From assembly GCA_016716265.1 (NCBI GenBank), contig JADJWQ010000004.1, positions 124,001 through 188,000 on the forward strand: a stretch of 64,000 nt of DNA, read 5' to 3'. The notes beneath the pieces are model-generated. The model ran no database searches. It had not been told where the DNA came from and saw only the letters and a list, made by a program, of their open reading frames with translations. The stretch is from Planctomycetota bacterium (GTDB lineage: Bacteria; Planctomycetota; UBA1135; UBA2386). Positions 20,028 to 29,267 of the stretch are shown here, in pieces. The number at the start of each line of letters is the position of its first letter. The stretch's first letter is position 1. Both the position numbers and the translations under genes were made by a program.

Positions 20028-22742
20028 ATGGTCCAGCCGTCCTCCGGGGCTCCGGAGCACTTCGTTTCGTCGCCGCCGCGCGTCGGGCCGGACCCGGGCG
20101 CCGCGGCGTGGCACGGTCTCACGCCGCTGCACGTCCCGTTGCACGTCCCGTCGGGCGTCGATGCGGCCGAGTCGCCCGAACCGGCCGAGCCGCAGGGCGA
20201 CTACGCCGCCGCCGCGGAGGCACCGCTCGCCGTGCCGAGCGTCGCCGATCCTGCGACTCCGCGCGTCGCCGAACTGCTCTCCCCCGCCGGCGGCCCCGAC
20301 TCCGCGTTCGCCGCCTTCCAGTTCGGCGCCGATGCGGTCTACCTCGGTCTGAAGAAGTTCTCGGCGCGCGCCGAGGCGCAGAACTTCGAGCTCCCGGAGG
20401 TGGAAGACGTCGTCGGCTACGCGCACTCGCTCACTCCGGCGCGGCGCGTGTTCGTCACGGTGAACACCGTGATCCGCCAGGACGAGCTCGCCGAGCTGGC
20501 CGAGGTGGTCTCCGAGCTGAGCACGATCGGCGTCGACGCATTGATCGTGCAGGATCTCGGCGTCTACCGTCTCGTGCGCGAGCACTTCCCGGATCTCGAG
20601 CTGCACGCGAGCACGCAGCTCGCCGTGCACGACCGCGCCGGGGCCGAGGTCCTCCGGCAGCTCGGCTTCGCGCGCGTCGTGCTCGCCCGCGAGCTGACCT
20701 TCGAGGAGGTCCGCGACGTCACCGCGCACGCCGGCATCGAGACCGAGGTGTTCGTGCACGGTGCGCTGTGCTACTCGTACAGCGGTCTGTGCCTGTTCTC
20801 GTCACAGACGTTGGGCCGCAGCGGCAATCGTGGCCGTTGCGCCTACTCGTGCCGGGACTCGTTCGAGGTGTCGGGCGCGCCGGACACGCTGCGCGACGGC
20901 TCGCCGGTGCGGCGCGATCCGCGACATGGCCTGCCGTTCTCGATGAAGGACCTCGCGCTGCCGGACCACCTGCCTGCATTGCGCGCTGCCGGAGTGTCGT
21001 GCTTCAAGATCGAGGGTCGGAAGAAGAGCGCGCTGTATGCGGCGACGACCACCGACTACTACCGTCGACTGCTCGACGGCCGATTGTCGCCGGCCGAGCG
21101 CCCCGAGCTCGAGGCCGACCTGCAGACCGTGTTCAGCCGGCCCTGGACGCGGCTGTTCATGCAGTCGCACCGCGACAAGGAGGTCGCGGACCGCGACACG
21201 ACCGGCCATCGCGGTGCGCTGTGCGGGGCGGTCGAGACGACCGCGGGTGGCCGTCTGCGCTTCCGCACCGCGCGGGCGCTCGAGCGTCACGACGGCCTGC
21301 AGATCGACGTTCCCGGCATGCCGCGGCCGTTCGGCTTCCCGATCGATCGATTGTGGATCGTCGACGAGCGCGCCGCGACCACGCGACGCACTGCATTCGA
21401 GGCCCCCGCGGGCGCATTGATCGAGGTCGAGCTCCCCGCTGAGCACCCGCCGCTGCCGATCGGCGCACCGGTCTACTGCGCGTCGTCGCAGACCGTGAAG
21501 CGCCGCTATCGGGCGCGACGTCCGAAGCCGGGGGCGCACCGCCGTCGGCTGCCGATCGACGTCCGGCTGTCCGTTCGAGAGCGCGAGCTCGTTGCCATCG
21601 CGGAGGGCGGCGGCGCGGCGGTGCGTCGCGTCGTCGCGGGCCCGTTCGAGCTGGCCCGCAATCGCAGCGGCACGGCGGCGGCGATGGCGGACGCGTTCGC
21701 CCGGCTCGGCGACACCGGCCTTGCGCTGCGCTCCTGCGCGGTCGACGATCCCGATGGCCGGTTCGTCCCGAAGCCGGTGTTGCACGCCCTGCGGCGCGCG
21801 GTCGCCGGCGATCTGGAGCGCGCGCTCGAGGCCGGTGCGCGCGATCGTGCAGCGCGCGTGTCTCAGTGCGTGCTGCCGCCGTCCAGCCCGCCGCGCACCG
21901 TCGACGCATTCGCGTGGAGCGTGAAGGTCGACCGCCTCGCCTTTCTCGGCGAGTTCGAGGCGGCGGACTTCGACGGGGTCGAGGAGATCACCGTCGAGAT
22001 CGCGCGCGATCACCCCGCGCTGCTCCTCGAACGGCTCGACGAGCTCGCGGCACGTATCGGCCGCGATCGTGTGCGGCTCGCCCTGCCGGTGCTCACCCGC
22101 GCCTGGGAGCAGCGCGGGATCCGGCAGCGCATCGAGCGACTCCGTGCGGCCGGCTGGCGGCGCTTCGAGGCCGCGAACCTCTCGGCATGGAGCTACCTCG
22201 GCCTCGACCCGCTGCGGCCGGACGCCGAACTCGATCTGGCGACCGACTGGCCACTGTATGTCGTCAACCGCCTCGCGGCGTTGCAGCTCGTCGACATGGG
22301 GGTGTCGCGCTTCGCGCTGTCACCCGAGGACGGCCTCGACAACATGCGCTCGCTGCTCGCCGAGTTCGCCGACCGCGCCACCGTCATCGTCCACCAGGAC
22401 ACGCCCCAGTTCATCGCCGAGTCGTGCGCCTACGCGAACCTGATCGGTGGATGCCCTGGGAAGGCCAATTGCCGCTTCGAGAGCATGGAGATGGAGTCCG
22501 AGCGTGGCGAGCGCGTCACGGCGATCGATCACCACTGTCGGACGATCGTGCTCGACCGCGAGACCTACTGCCTCGCGCACCTCCTGCCGGAGCTCGCGCG
22601 GGCCGGTGCGGTCCACCTGCGCGCCGACTTCGTGCTCCGCAGCTACTCCCCGGCGCAGGTCCGCGACCGTTGGCGGGCGATCCGCGCCGGCCGGGCGCTG
22701 CCTGCAACGCACTGCGCGAACTTCGCTCGCGGTCTCTCGTGA
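20028..22742 (+). CDS. Peptidase U32 family protein (RlhA-like)
   Basis: A 904-residue protein. Residues 85-330 match U32/collagenase-like proteins: VAELLSPAGGPDSAFAAFQFGADAVYLGL, the VFVHGALCYSYSGLC Cys pair, and GNRGRCAYSCR, whose cysteines bind an Fe-S cluster in characterised members. SCFKIEGRKKSALYAA follows. A DUF3656-like middle and a second U32-like C-terminal part (CANLIGGCPGKANC style) complete it. E. coli RlhA, of similar domain order, hydroxylates C2501 of 23S rRNA; UbiU/UbiV act in O2-independent ubiquinone synthesis. An RNA-modifying role is most likely. The 85-residue Pro/Ala-rich N-terminal extension keeps strong G/C third-position bias, so it is probably translated. Confidence 0.85.
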   Translation: MVQPSSGAPEHFVSSPPRVGPDPGAAAWHGLTPLHVPLHVPSGVDAAESPEPAEPQGDYAAAAEAPLAVPSVADPATPRVAELLSPAGGPDSAFAAFQFGADAVYLGLKKFSARAEAQNFELPEVEDVVGYAHSLTPARRVFVTVNTVIRQDELAELAEVVSELSTIGVDALIVQDLGVYRLVREHFPDLELHASTQLAVHDRAGAEVLRQLGFARVVLARELTFEEVRDVTAHAGIETEVFVHGALCYSYSGLCLFSSQTLGRSGNRGRCAYSCRDSFEVSGAPDTLRDGSPVRRDPRHGLPFSMKDLALPDHLPALRAAGVSCFKIEGRKKSALYAATTTDYYRRLLDGRLSPAERPELEADLQTVFSRPWTRLFMQSHRDKEVADRDTTGHRGALCGAVETTAGGRLRFRTARALERHDGLQIDVPGMPRPFGFPIDRLWIVDERAATTRRTAFEAPAGALIEVELPAEHPPLPIGAPVYCASSQTVKRRYRARRPKPGAHRRRLPIDVRLSVRERELVAIAEGGGAAVRRVVAGPFELARNRSGTAAAMADAFARLGDTGLALRSCAVDDPDGRFVPKPVLHALRRAVAGDLERALEAGARDRAARVSQCVLPPSSPPRTVDAFAWSVKVDRLAFLGEFEAADFDGVEEITVEIARDHPALLLERLDELAARIGRDRVRLALPVLTRAWEQRGIRQRIERLRAAGWRRFEAANLSAWSYLGLDPLRPDAELDLATDWPLYVVNRLAALQLVDMGVSRFALSPEDGLDNMRSLLAEFADRATVIVHQDTPQFIAESCAYANLIGGCPGKANCRFESMEMESERGERVTAIDHHCRTIVLDRETYCLAHLLPELARAGAVHLRADFVLRSYSPAQVRDRWRAIRAGRALPATHCANFARGLS

Positions 22743-22767
22743 CCGCGCGGTGGGCGCCCCGCGCCGC

Positions 22768-23565
22768 TCACCGCAGCAGCAGCGCGGTCGCCAGTGCGGC
22801 GACCACCACGATCATCACGATCGTCAACACGAAGCTCTGCCGGTTGCCGCGCTCCAGCACCTCGGCGAGCACCGCGCGGTCGGCGTCGAGCGCCCGGCGC
22901 GTCTCGGCGCGGTCGGCCTGCAGTGCGCCGCTCAGCTGCTCGAGGGTCTGCTGCTGCAGCCGTGCGCTCTCGGCCTGCATCTCGGCGAGCGAGGTCTGCA
23001 GCAGCGCGAGCGCGTCCGCGGCGCGCCGTTGATCCTCCTCCTGCCGCTCGAGCCGCGTGTCGAACCGCGCGAGCGCGTCGGGGATCTGCGCGACGCGCAG
23101 CGCGAGCTGCTCGACGCTCTGCACGACATCACGGGTCAGCGAGGTCTGCCGCGACAGCGTCGCGCCGAGCTCCTCGAGCAGCTGGACGCCGGTCTCCGAC
23201 GCGGCGGGCAGCCCCTGCATCAGCTCCGGCAGCGCGCGCACCGACGTCTCCAGCCGCTCCGACGTGCGGTTGTGTGCGTCGATCTTGCGATCGATCGCGC
23301 CGAGCACGTCGGTCAGGTCCTGGAAGCTGGCGCGGATCCGGTTGACGACGTCGTCCTTGGTCGCCGGCAGGAGCCGCCGCTTCGCCAGCGCGATCGCCCG
23401 CGCACCCGGTCCGGCCGGCGCCTGCCGATCGGTCGACGGCGGCCCGGACGTGACCGACTGCTCGCCGGCGTGGCGCTGCTGGTCGATCAGCCTGCGGAAC
23501 TGTTTGGGATCGACAGGCTCCAGCTCGCGCTGGCGCCCCTGACCGTCGTCGTCGCTTCGGATCAT
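22768..23565 (-). CDS. Coiled-coil protein with C-terminal membrane anchor
   Basis: A 265-residue protein. Residues about 80-240 are almost wholly helical with heptad patterns (DLTDVLGAIDRKIDAHNRTSERL, LLQTSLAEMQAESARLQQQ; each part of a longer coil). The last 20 residues form a single hydrophobic helix (VLTIVMIVVVAALATALLL), so it is tail-anchored with a cytoplasmic coiled coil. The start at 23565 (MIRSDDD) is favoured over a frame open further upstream that lacks coding bias. It lies 189 bases downstream of the DUF2339 gene on the same strand. Function unknown; structural or scaffold roles are plausible. Confidence 0.7.
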   Translation of the reverse strand: MIRSDDDGQGRQRELEPVDPKQFRRLIDQQRHAGEQSVTSGPPSTDRQAPAGPGARAIALAKRRLLPATKDDVVNRIRASFQDLTDVLGAIDRKIDAHNRTSERLETSVRALPELMQGLPAASETGVQLLEELGATLSRQTSLTRDVVQSVEQLALRVAQIPDALARFDTRLERQEEDQRRAADALALLQTSLAEMQAESARLQQQTLEQLSGALQADRAETRRALDADRAVLAEVLERGNRQSFVLTIVMIVVVAALATALLLR

Positions 23566-23754
23566 GCGAGGCCCCTCGGTCACGCCGCCCTGGCGTTGCC
23601 CGCGGCCAGTTTCGCACCGGTCCGGACCGCTAGACAAGCAGGCTTCGCGAACTTGCGGCAGGTTCGTGCCGCGCGCGGTGGGGTCGGGCGACTGGTCCAC
23701 CGCGCGCGGCGCGCCCCCCGCACGCCCGTTCGGGGCGGGTCGAGCGGCCGGGGC

Positions 23755-25554
23755 TCACGCCGCTCGATCCACGCTGCGTTGGCTCTGCCACTTGCCGAGC
23801 ACGACGGAGCCGACTGCGGCAGCGAGGCCGAACGAGGCCACCGCCAGGACGAGTGGCACGCCTCGCCCATTGGGCAGGTCGGAGCCCACGACGCGCAGCG
23901 CGCCGACGATGCCGACCAGCACCGCGGTGATGAGCACGTCGCGGTCGCGCATGCGCGTCGCCCACAGCATCAGCACCACGCTGGCGAGGTTGACGATCAC
24001 CGATTGCACACAGGGGAAGGCCGCCGGCACGTCGGCGCCGAGGCCCGTCATCGATCGGTGGGCCAGGATCCGGAGGACACCGAACGCCATCGCCGCCGCG
24101 ACCCAGAGCATCGCGATGGCGCAGCGGTCGGGCCGGACGAACCGTGCCAGGAGTCCGCTCGCCTGGGACGGATGTCGACGCGCGTAGCGGAAGTGGAGCG
24201 CGGCGAGCACCGCGATCGCAGCGCTCGACAGAGCGCCGGCAGCGAGGCCGTCGGATGGTCCCGAGAACGGGTCCGACGACCAGGCGAGGATGCCCGCGAG
24301 CAGCTGGAGCGCGTACGAGGCCAGGCGAAGCCCCGCGCTGTCGATGCGTGTGCCGAACATCACGAGGGCCAGCGCGAGCGCCGACCACAGCGGCAGGGCG
24401 GCATCGAGTCCGCCGAGCACGCGCGGCGTCGACGACGCGAGCAGCACCGTGCCTGCGATCGTGAACGACGCGATCGCGTCGGTGCGCCCGGCCGCGCGCC
24501 GCGCGAGTCCGAGCGCGACGGCGAAGTGCAACAGCGCGACCAGCGCGCCGATCACCGCGATGCTCGCGGCGCCGTGGTCGAGCATCCCGCGGGCCGCGTG
24601 GGCCGCGCCGTATGCCCACAGCACGTTGAGCGTGGGGAGTGCCAGTGGGATCCCGGCGTCGGTGCCCGGTGTCGAGCGCGTGAGCAGCGCTGCGCTCGCA
24701 CCGTAGAGGATCGCGAAGGCCGCCAGCAGCGGCAGATACCAGCGCGGCGCGAGTCCCACCGCCGGCTCGTCGCCGTGTCGCAGCAGTGCATCGATCTGGA
24801 ATCCCCAGCTGAGCCAGAAGAACATCGCGATCCCGAACATCGCCCAGGGGAGCCATTGCGAGTTGCCCACGCGCCGAGCCGGGATCGCGATTGCGCTGCC
24901 GGCGAGGATCACCGTGGCGGCCGGCGGGAATCGGATGTGTGGGAACCCCATCGCGGTGGCGGCCAACGACGTCGTGACGAGGGCGAATGCCACCACCGAC
25001 GACGATCGGTGGCGCAGCCCGAGCGCGGCGACCGTTACCAGTGCGGCGAGCAGCATCCATTCGGCGGTGGTCGACGTCAGCACCGCGCCGGTCGCGCCGC
25101 CGGCCCCACCCTGTGCCTCGAACAGCACGACGCTGAACAGCATGATCCCGCACGCCGGAAGCACGCGCTGCCCGCGGCGATCGCGCGCCAGCTGCCGCCA
25201 GCCCCAGGCGACGAGGAGCCCGCAATATCCGACACCGGCCCAGACACCGATGCGTCGTTCGAGAACGCCGCTCTCGGTCAGCGTGCGCAACACCAACGCG
25301 ATGACGAGCACGAAGCAGACCATCGCGATGCGCGGTAGCAGGCGCGATTGACCCACCCACCCCCACATGGAGGGCTCCGCTGCGACCTCCGGCGGTGGAC
25401 CGGGCGTCTCCGAGCCCGGAACGGCCGAGTCCGAACGTCGCTCGAGCGCGGCGACGCGGGTCGACAGGGATTGGACGCTGCGCGTCAGGTCGCGCAGCGT
25501 GGCGATCACCTCGGCGAGCTCCCGCTCGCCGGGCCCGATGCCGACGTCTGCCAT
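23755..25554 (-). CDS. DUF2339-type polytopic membrane protein
   Basis: A 599-residue protein with a short N-terminal coiled coil (LRDLTRSVQSLSTRVAALERR) then about 18-20 hydrophobic helices up to the C terminus. The overall plan, an N-terminal coil followed by many helices and a WLSWGF-like block, matches DUF2339 proteins. These are widespread and their function is unknown. The ATG at 25554 opens a 352-base divergent gap shared with the cytochrome operon. The coiled-coil protein gene lies downstream on the same strand. Confidence 0.72.
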   Translation of the reverse strand: MADVGIGPGERELAEVIATLRDLTRSVQSLSTRVAALERRSDSAVPGSETPGPPPEVAAEPSMWGWVGQSRLLPRIAMVCFVLVIALVLRTLTESGVLERRIGVWAGVGYCGLLVAWGWRQLARDRRGQRVLPACGIMLFSVVLFEAQGGAGGATGAVLTSTTAEWMLLAALVTVAALGLRHRSSSVVAFALVTTSLAATAMGFPHIRFPPAATVILAGSAIAIPARRVGNSQWLPWAMFGIAMFFWLSWGFQIDALLRHGDEPAVGLAPRWYLPLLAAFAILYGASAALLTRSTPGTDAGIPLALPTLNVLWAYGAAHAARGMLDHGAASIAVIGALVALLHFAVALGLARRAAGRTDAIASFTIAGTVLLASSTPRVLGGLDAALPLWSALALALVMFGTRIDSAGLRLASYALQLLAGILAWSSDPFSGPSDGLAAGALSSAAIAVLAALHFRYARRHPSQASGLLARFVRPDRCAIAMLWVAAAMAFGVLRILAHRSMTGLGADVPAAFPCVQSVIVNLASVVLMLWATRMRDRDVLITAVLVGIVGALRVVGSDLPNGRGVPLVLAVASFGLAAAVGSVVLGKWQSQRSVDRAA

Positions 25555-25906
25555 GGCGAACCGATCCGCGCCGAATGCTAACCAGAACGGCTCAGAACAT
25601 CGTTGTCGTCGTCACGCCAGCTGGCAGCTGCCGCGACCGCATGACCGGATCTCGTGAATCGTGCGGGCCGACGGCAACCCGCGGACCGGCGAGAGTCCCC
25701 CGCACGGCACTCGTACTGCCGTCACTGCCGCAAACGTTCGTTTCAGGCGCCCCGGCGACCGTCGGCTGGCCAGGGCGGGGCGTCGCCCCGGTGCTCGGTG
25801 AAATTCCGAGTTCACGTGGGCATCTGCACCGTGACCCAGACTGCGAGCGAGCCCGTCTCCGCCGTGCGACGGACGGGCCTTGCGCCAACCCCACGGAGCG
25901 CCGGGC
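25555..25906. promoter_or_regulatory. Divergent intergenic region with strong hairpins
   Basis: This 352-base gap separates two divergent genes and must hold both promoters. It contains several perfect short stems: CGTGCGGG (25660-25667) with CCCGCACG (25699-25706); ACGGCA (25704-25709) with TGCCGT (25717-25722), which shares three bases with the first stem; GGGGC/GCCCC (25777-25789); and CTCGG/CCGAG (25794-25810). The last lies near the cytochrome start. The layout could be a structured leader, but no known riboswitch consensus could be matched confidently. Confidence 0.4.
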
Positions 25907-26878
25907 ATGTCAACCACGTCACCGGGGCAGGCGGGTCCTCCGACCCGCTACGTGCGCCGCGTGTTCCTCCTCGTCGGCGTGGCGCTCGTTGCCGCGGCGC
26001 TGCTCCAGCGAGCCGCGCGGCCTGCCACCTGGGGCGAGCTGGGCAACTACCGCACCGCGGGCCTGACCGCGATCCTCGCGACGGAACCGGTCCACCTCGG
26101 CAAGGAGGGTTGCGCGCGGTGTCACGCGGAGATCTTCGGGCTCCACGAGAAGGACTTCCACTTCGACGTCGAGTGCGAGGATTGCCACACGCCGGGTCGC
26201 GAGCACGTCCGATTCCACGACCGCTTCCCCACGGGCGGGGACCCGGCGCTCGCCGCGCTTGCGAGCATGCCGAAGGAGTACACGCGGGAGGGCTGCCTGT
26301 TCTGTCACCGCCGTCTCGGCGCACGTCCGCGAGCGTTCGCGCAGATCGAGCCGGCGGAGCACTACGCGTTCCTGGGAGTCAACGACCCGCAGACCAGGTG
26401 CATCGCGTGCCACAGCCCGCACGAGCCGATCTTCCTGCTCGCCGAGGTGAAGAGGGCCCGGATCCACCCGGTGATCCACGAGTGCATCCACTGCCACGAC
26501 ACCAAACCCGAGGGCGACTACACGCAGGTCGACTCGCACCCCGCGATGTTCGTCTGCTCGGACTGTCACGAGGGCATCGTCGAGGACTTCGAGAGCCGGA
26601 AGCACTCGTTCATGAGGTGCACGGCCTGCCACCTCTACCACCCCGAGAACGAGGACTCCGGTCGGATCCTGGTCAACGGGAACCGGCGGTTCTGCCTCCT
26701 GTGCCATGAGGATGCGCCGTTCCGGACCGGTGCGAAACAGCCGCTCGTCGACTCCAAGGCGCATCTCGAGATGATCGCGGATGCACTGGAGCTGGATGCC
26801 GCGGAGCTGGCGGCCGATCCGCGCGCGTGTCTCCGCTGTCACCTCGACAAGATCCACGGCGACGTCGTCCGCAAATAG
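25907..26878 (+). CDS. Nonaheme c-type cytochrome
   Basis: A 323-residue protein with an N-terminal membrane segment (VFLLVGVALVAAALL) and nine CxxCH haem-binding motifs: CARCH, CEDCH, CLFCH, CIACH, CIHCH, CSDCH, CTACH, CLLCH, CLRCH. Additional His residues (HEKDFHFD, HPVIHE, HSFMR) are available as distal ligands. It would face the periplasm as an electron carrier attached to the membrane. The ATG with GGAG 8 bases upstream was chosen over an in-frame TTG at 25880. It is first of three genes with a ferredoxin and an NrfD protein, so it most likely exchanges electrons with them. The nine-haem arrangement differs from pentahaem NrfB. Confidence 0.93.
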   Translation: MSTTSPGQAGPPTRYVRRVFLLVGVALVAAALLQRAARPATWGELGNYRTAGLTAILATEPVHLGKEGCARCHAEIFGLHEKDFHFDVECEDCHTPGREHVRFHDRFPTGGDPALAALASMPKEYTREGCLFCHRRLGARPRAFAQIEPAEHYAFLGVNDPQTRCIACHSPHEPIFLLAEVKRARIHPVIHECIHCHDTKPEGDYTQVDSHPAMFVCSDCHEGIVEDFESRKHSFMRCTACHLYHPENEDSGRILVNGNRRFCLLCHEDAPFRTGAKQPLVDSKAHLEMIADALELDAAELAADPRACLRCHLDKIHGDVVRK

Positions 26879-26888
26879 GAGCCCCGCG

Positions 26889-27668
26889 ATGCGACCCACG
26901 AACGAGGATGATCTGAGCCGCCGCCGCTTCCTGCGGATCACGCTCGCCGGTGTCGGCGGAGTCCCCGCCGCGACGCTGTTCCTGTCCACCCAGTCGAAGG
27001 ACCTGTTCCCGCCTCCTCCGACCGATCTCGACGACCTCGGCCGATTCGAGTGGGGGTTCCTGGTAGACACCACGCGGTGCATCGGCTGCGGCTCCTGTGT
27101 GCGCGCATGCCAGAAGGAGAACGGCGTGCCGGACGGCTACTACCGGACCTGGGTGGAGCGCTACGAGGTCGACAAGGACGGCGAGGTGCACGTCGACTCG
27201 CCCGACGGCGCGATCGCCAGCTTCCAGACCGATCTGCTGCCCCGTGAGACGCGGAACAAGGCGTTCTTCGTTCCCAAGCTCTGCAATCACTGCCGCTCGT
27301 CGGCGTGCACGCAGGTGTGTCCGGTCGGTGCGACGTTCGACACTCCGGACGGCGTCGTGCTGATCGACAAGGACCGCTGCGTGGGCTGCGGCTACTGCGT
27401 GCAGGCCTGCCCGTACGGCTGTCGATACATCGACGAGCGCACGGGCACCGCCGACAAGTGCACGCTCTGCTACCACCGCCTGCACCGCGGCATGACCACC
27501 GCCTGCGCCGAGGCCTGTCCACGGGAGGCCCGGATCTGTGGCGACCTGCGCGCTCCGAAGAGCCGGCTCCGGCAGGTGCTGCGCGAGCGGCGCTACGGCC
27601 TGCTCAAGCCGGATCTCGGCACCCGGCCGAAGTGCTACTACGTCGGGCTCGACCCGGAGGTCGTGTGA
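26889..27668 (+). CDS. Four-cluster ferredoxin subunit (NrfC/PsrB/HybA type)
   Basis: A 259-residue protein. It begins with a twin-arginine signal (SRRRFLRITLAG) for export in folded form. Cysteine groups CIGCGSCVRAC, CNHCRSSACTQVC, CVGCGYCVQAC and CTLC...ACAEAC can hold four [4Fe-4S] clusters. This is the iron-sulfur subunit of DMSO-reductase-type and related complexes, passing electrons between a quinone-reactive NrfD subunit and a periplasmic partner. It sits between the cytochrome gene (10-base gap) and the NrfD gene (TGATG overlap), which fixes its place in one complex. Confidence 0.93.
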   Translation: MRPTNEDDLSRRRFLRITLAGVGGVPAATLFLSTQSKDLFPPPPTDLDDLGRFEWGFLVDTTRCIGCGSCVRACQKENGVPDGYYRTWVERYEVDKDGEVHVDSPDGAIASFQTDLLPRETRNKAFFVPKLCNHCRSSACTQVCPVGATFDTPDGVVLIDKDRCVGCGYCVQACPYGCRYIDERTGTADKCTLCYHRLHRGMTTACAEACPREARICGDLRAPKSRLRQVLRERRYGLLKPDLGTRPKCYYVGLDPEVV

Positions 27669-28825
27669 TGGAAGGCTTCGTCTTCCCCAACGAGCAGCAC
27701 GTGACCTGGACGGTCATGATCGTCCTCTACCCGTACATCACGGGTCTCGTGGCCGGCGCGTTCATCGTGTCGTCGCTCCACCACGTCTTCGGGCTGAAGC
27801 AGCTCGCGCCGATCGCGCGCTTCTCGCTCGTCAGCGCGTTCGTGTTCCTGCTGTTCGCGCCGCTGCCGTTGCTCAACCACCTCGGCCGACCGGACCGCGC
27901 CCTGAACATCCTGATCACCCCGAACTTCCGCTCGGCGATGAGCGGGTTCGGGTTCATCTACGCACTCTACGCCATCATCCTGGTGCTGGAGATCTGGTTC
28001 GACTTCCGTGCGGACATCGTCCGCCGTTACGAGGCCGCCTCGGGTCTCGCGCGGCGCGTCTATCGCGTGGTGCTGCTCGGAGCCACGTATCGCGACGAAC
28101 GGACCGATCGGCTGGACAAGAAGGTGGTGAAGACGCTCGCGGGCGTCGGCATTCCGGTCGCGCTGATCCTCCACGGCTACGTCGGGTTCCTGTTCGGCTC
28201 GATCAAGGCCAACCCGTGGTGGTCGACGCCGCTGATGTTCATCATCTTCATCTTCTCGGCGATCGTGTCGGGCATCGCCGTCCTGACCTTCCTGTATCTG
28301 TTCGTCACCTGGAACCGCCGCCTGACCCGCAACCAGGCCACCGTCGACACGCTCGCCCGCTTCCTGTGGGGCTTCATGATGGTCGCGGTGGTGCTCGAGC
28401 TGATGGAGGTGTTGTCCCTCGCCTACGAGCAGACCGAGGAGTGGTCCGTGCTCCGCGAGCTCATCACCGGCCGATTGTGGGTCTCCTACGTCGTGCTCCA
28501 GCTGCTGACGTGCTCGCTGGGCCCGTTCCTCCTGCTGTCCGCGGTGGCGCTGCTGAAGCTGCCGCTGCGGATCTCGAACCTGCTGGTGTTCCTGTCGTCG
28601 GTGCTGTTGCTCACCCAGGTCCTGCTGATGCGATGGAACGTCGTCATCGGCGGTCAGATCCTGTCCAAGAGCTACCGCGGGTTCACCAGCTACCTACCGG
28701 GTCTGTTCGAACGTGAAGGGCTGGTCGTCGCGGCGGTCATCGTGATCGTGCCGTTCCTGCTGCTGCGCGAGTTCGACAAGCGATTCCCGTTCTTCCCGGT
28801 GCCCGCACGCGAAGAGCCGAGTTGA
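27668..28825 (+). CDS. NrfD/PsrC-family integral membrane subunit
   Basis: A 385-residue protein with about nine to ten hydrophobic helices. The start EQHVTWTVMIVLYPYITGLVAGAF and the LLNHLGRPDRAL loop are NrfD/PsrC features. Such subunits bind quinone at the membrane and hand electrons to, or take them from, the ferredoxin subunit. Its ATG overlaps the ferredoxin stop. No molybdopterin or other catalytic subunit follows; the next 459 bases hold no convincing enzyme gene. Direction of flow and terminal partner are unknown. Confidence 0.9.
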   Translation: MEGFVFPNEQHVTWTVMIVLYPYITGLVAGAFIVSSLHHVFGLKQLAPIARFSLVSAFVFLLFAPLPLLNHLGRPDRALNILITPNFRSAMSGFGFIYALYAIILVLEIWFDFRADIVRRYEAASGLARRVYRVVLLGATYRDERTDRLDKKVVKTLAGVGIPVALILHGYVGFLFGSIKANPWWSTPLMFIIFIFSAIVSGIAVLTFLYLFVTWNRRLTRNQATVDTLARFLWGFMMVAVVLELMEVLSLAYEQTEEWSVLRELITGRLWVSYVVLQLLTCSLGPFLLLSAVALLKLPLRISNLLVFLSSVLLLTQVLLMRWNVVIGGQILSKSYRGFTSYLPGLFEREGLVVAAVIVIVPFLLLREFDKRFPFFPVPAREEPS

Positions 28826-29017
28826 GCCCCGCCGTGCCGGGTTGACGCCCGAGCCGAGGGTGTCCGGCGCCCGCCCGAGACCTCCGCGCCGCGGTCTCGC
28901 CTTCGCCATCCTGGGCGGGCCGTGCGCGCGCACGCTGCATTCGCCGATCCGGCCGCGACCGGCGATGTCCTGCGCGTCGGAACGTCCGCACCTGCTCGCA
29001 GATCCGGTCCGCCATCG

Positions 29018-29248
29018 ATGCGCGAGCGCGCGGAGCTGCTGCATCGACGTTCGGCGGTCGATGGCGCCTACCTCGCGACGATGTTCGGCGAGGAGTTCGC
29101 GGGGCTCGAGCCGCGGCGGATCGTGACCCCGCCCACGGGGCTCGAGATCGGCTGCGTCCCCATCGTCGTCGAGCAGCGCGACCGGTGCCGACGGTGCGCA
29201 GCACGGCGGGAGAAAGTACCGAACGGCGATTTCCGACTACGGCCGTAG
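29018..29248 (+). CDS. Possible small gene or gene remnant
   Basis: An ATG-started 76-codon frame. The first 57 codons have G or C at the third position in all but about four, a bias like that of the real genes here, and the peptide (DGAYLATMFGEEFAGLEPRRIV) looks protein-like. The last 20 codons lose the bias and the reading runs into the BlaI operators. It is probably the tail-less remnant of a gene, or a small gene with a frameshift. No family recognised. Confidence 0.25.
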   Translation: MRERAELLHRRSAVDGAYLATMFGEEFAGLEPRRIVTPPTGLEIGCVPIVVEQRDRCRRCAARREKVPNGDFRLRP

Positions 29249-29267
29249 TTACAACTACGCACGTAGT
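29236..29267. promoter_or_regulatory. Tandem BlaI-type operators
   Basis: Two 14-base dyads: ACTACGGCCGTAGT (29236-29249, perfect palindrome) and ACTACGCACGTAGT (29254-29267, six-base arms). Their centres are 18 bases apart, so they fall on nearly the same face of the helix. The ACTAC-n4-GTAGT form matches sites bound by BlaI/MecI-family repressors, and they lie 17-48 bases before the ATG of such a regulator. Autoregulation is therefore likely. Confidence 0.85.

Noticed and set aside
25790..25860. Resemblance to a cobalamin riboswitch (GGTGAAATTCC, later GCACCGTGA)
   Set aside because: The B12 box and the conserved order of core elements are not met, and the downstream genes are not B12 related. 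Kept only as an uncharacterised structured region.
28922..29017. Upstream extension of the small frame at 29018 from a GTG at 28922
   Set aside because: Third-position G/C bias drops sharply in these codons, so this part does not look translated.
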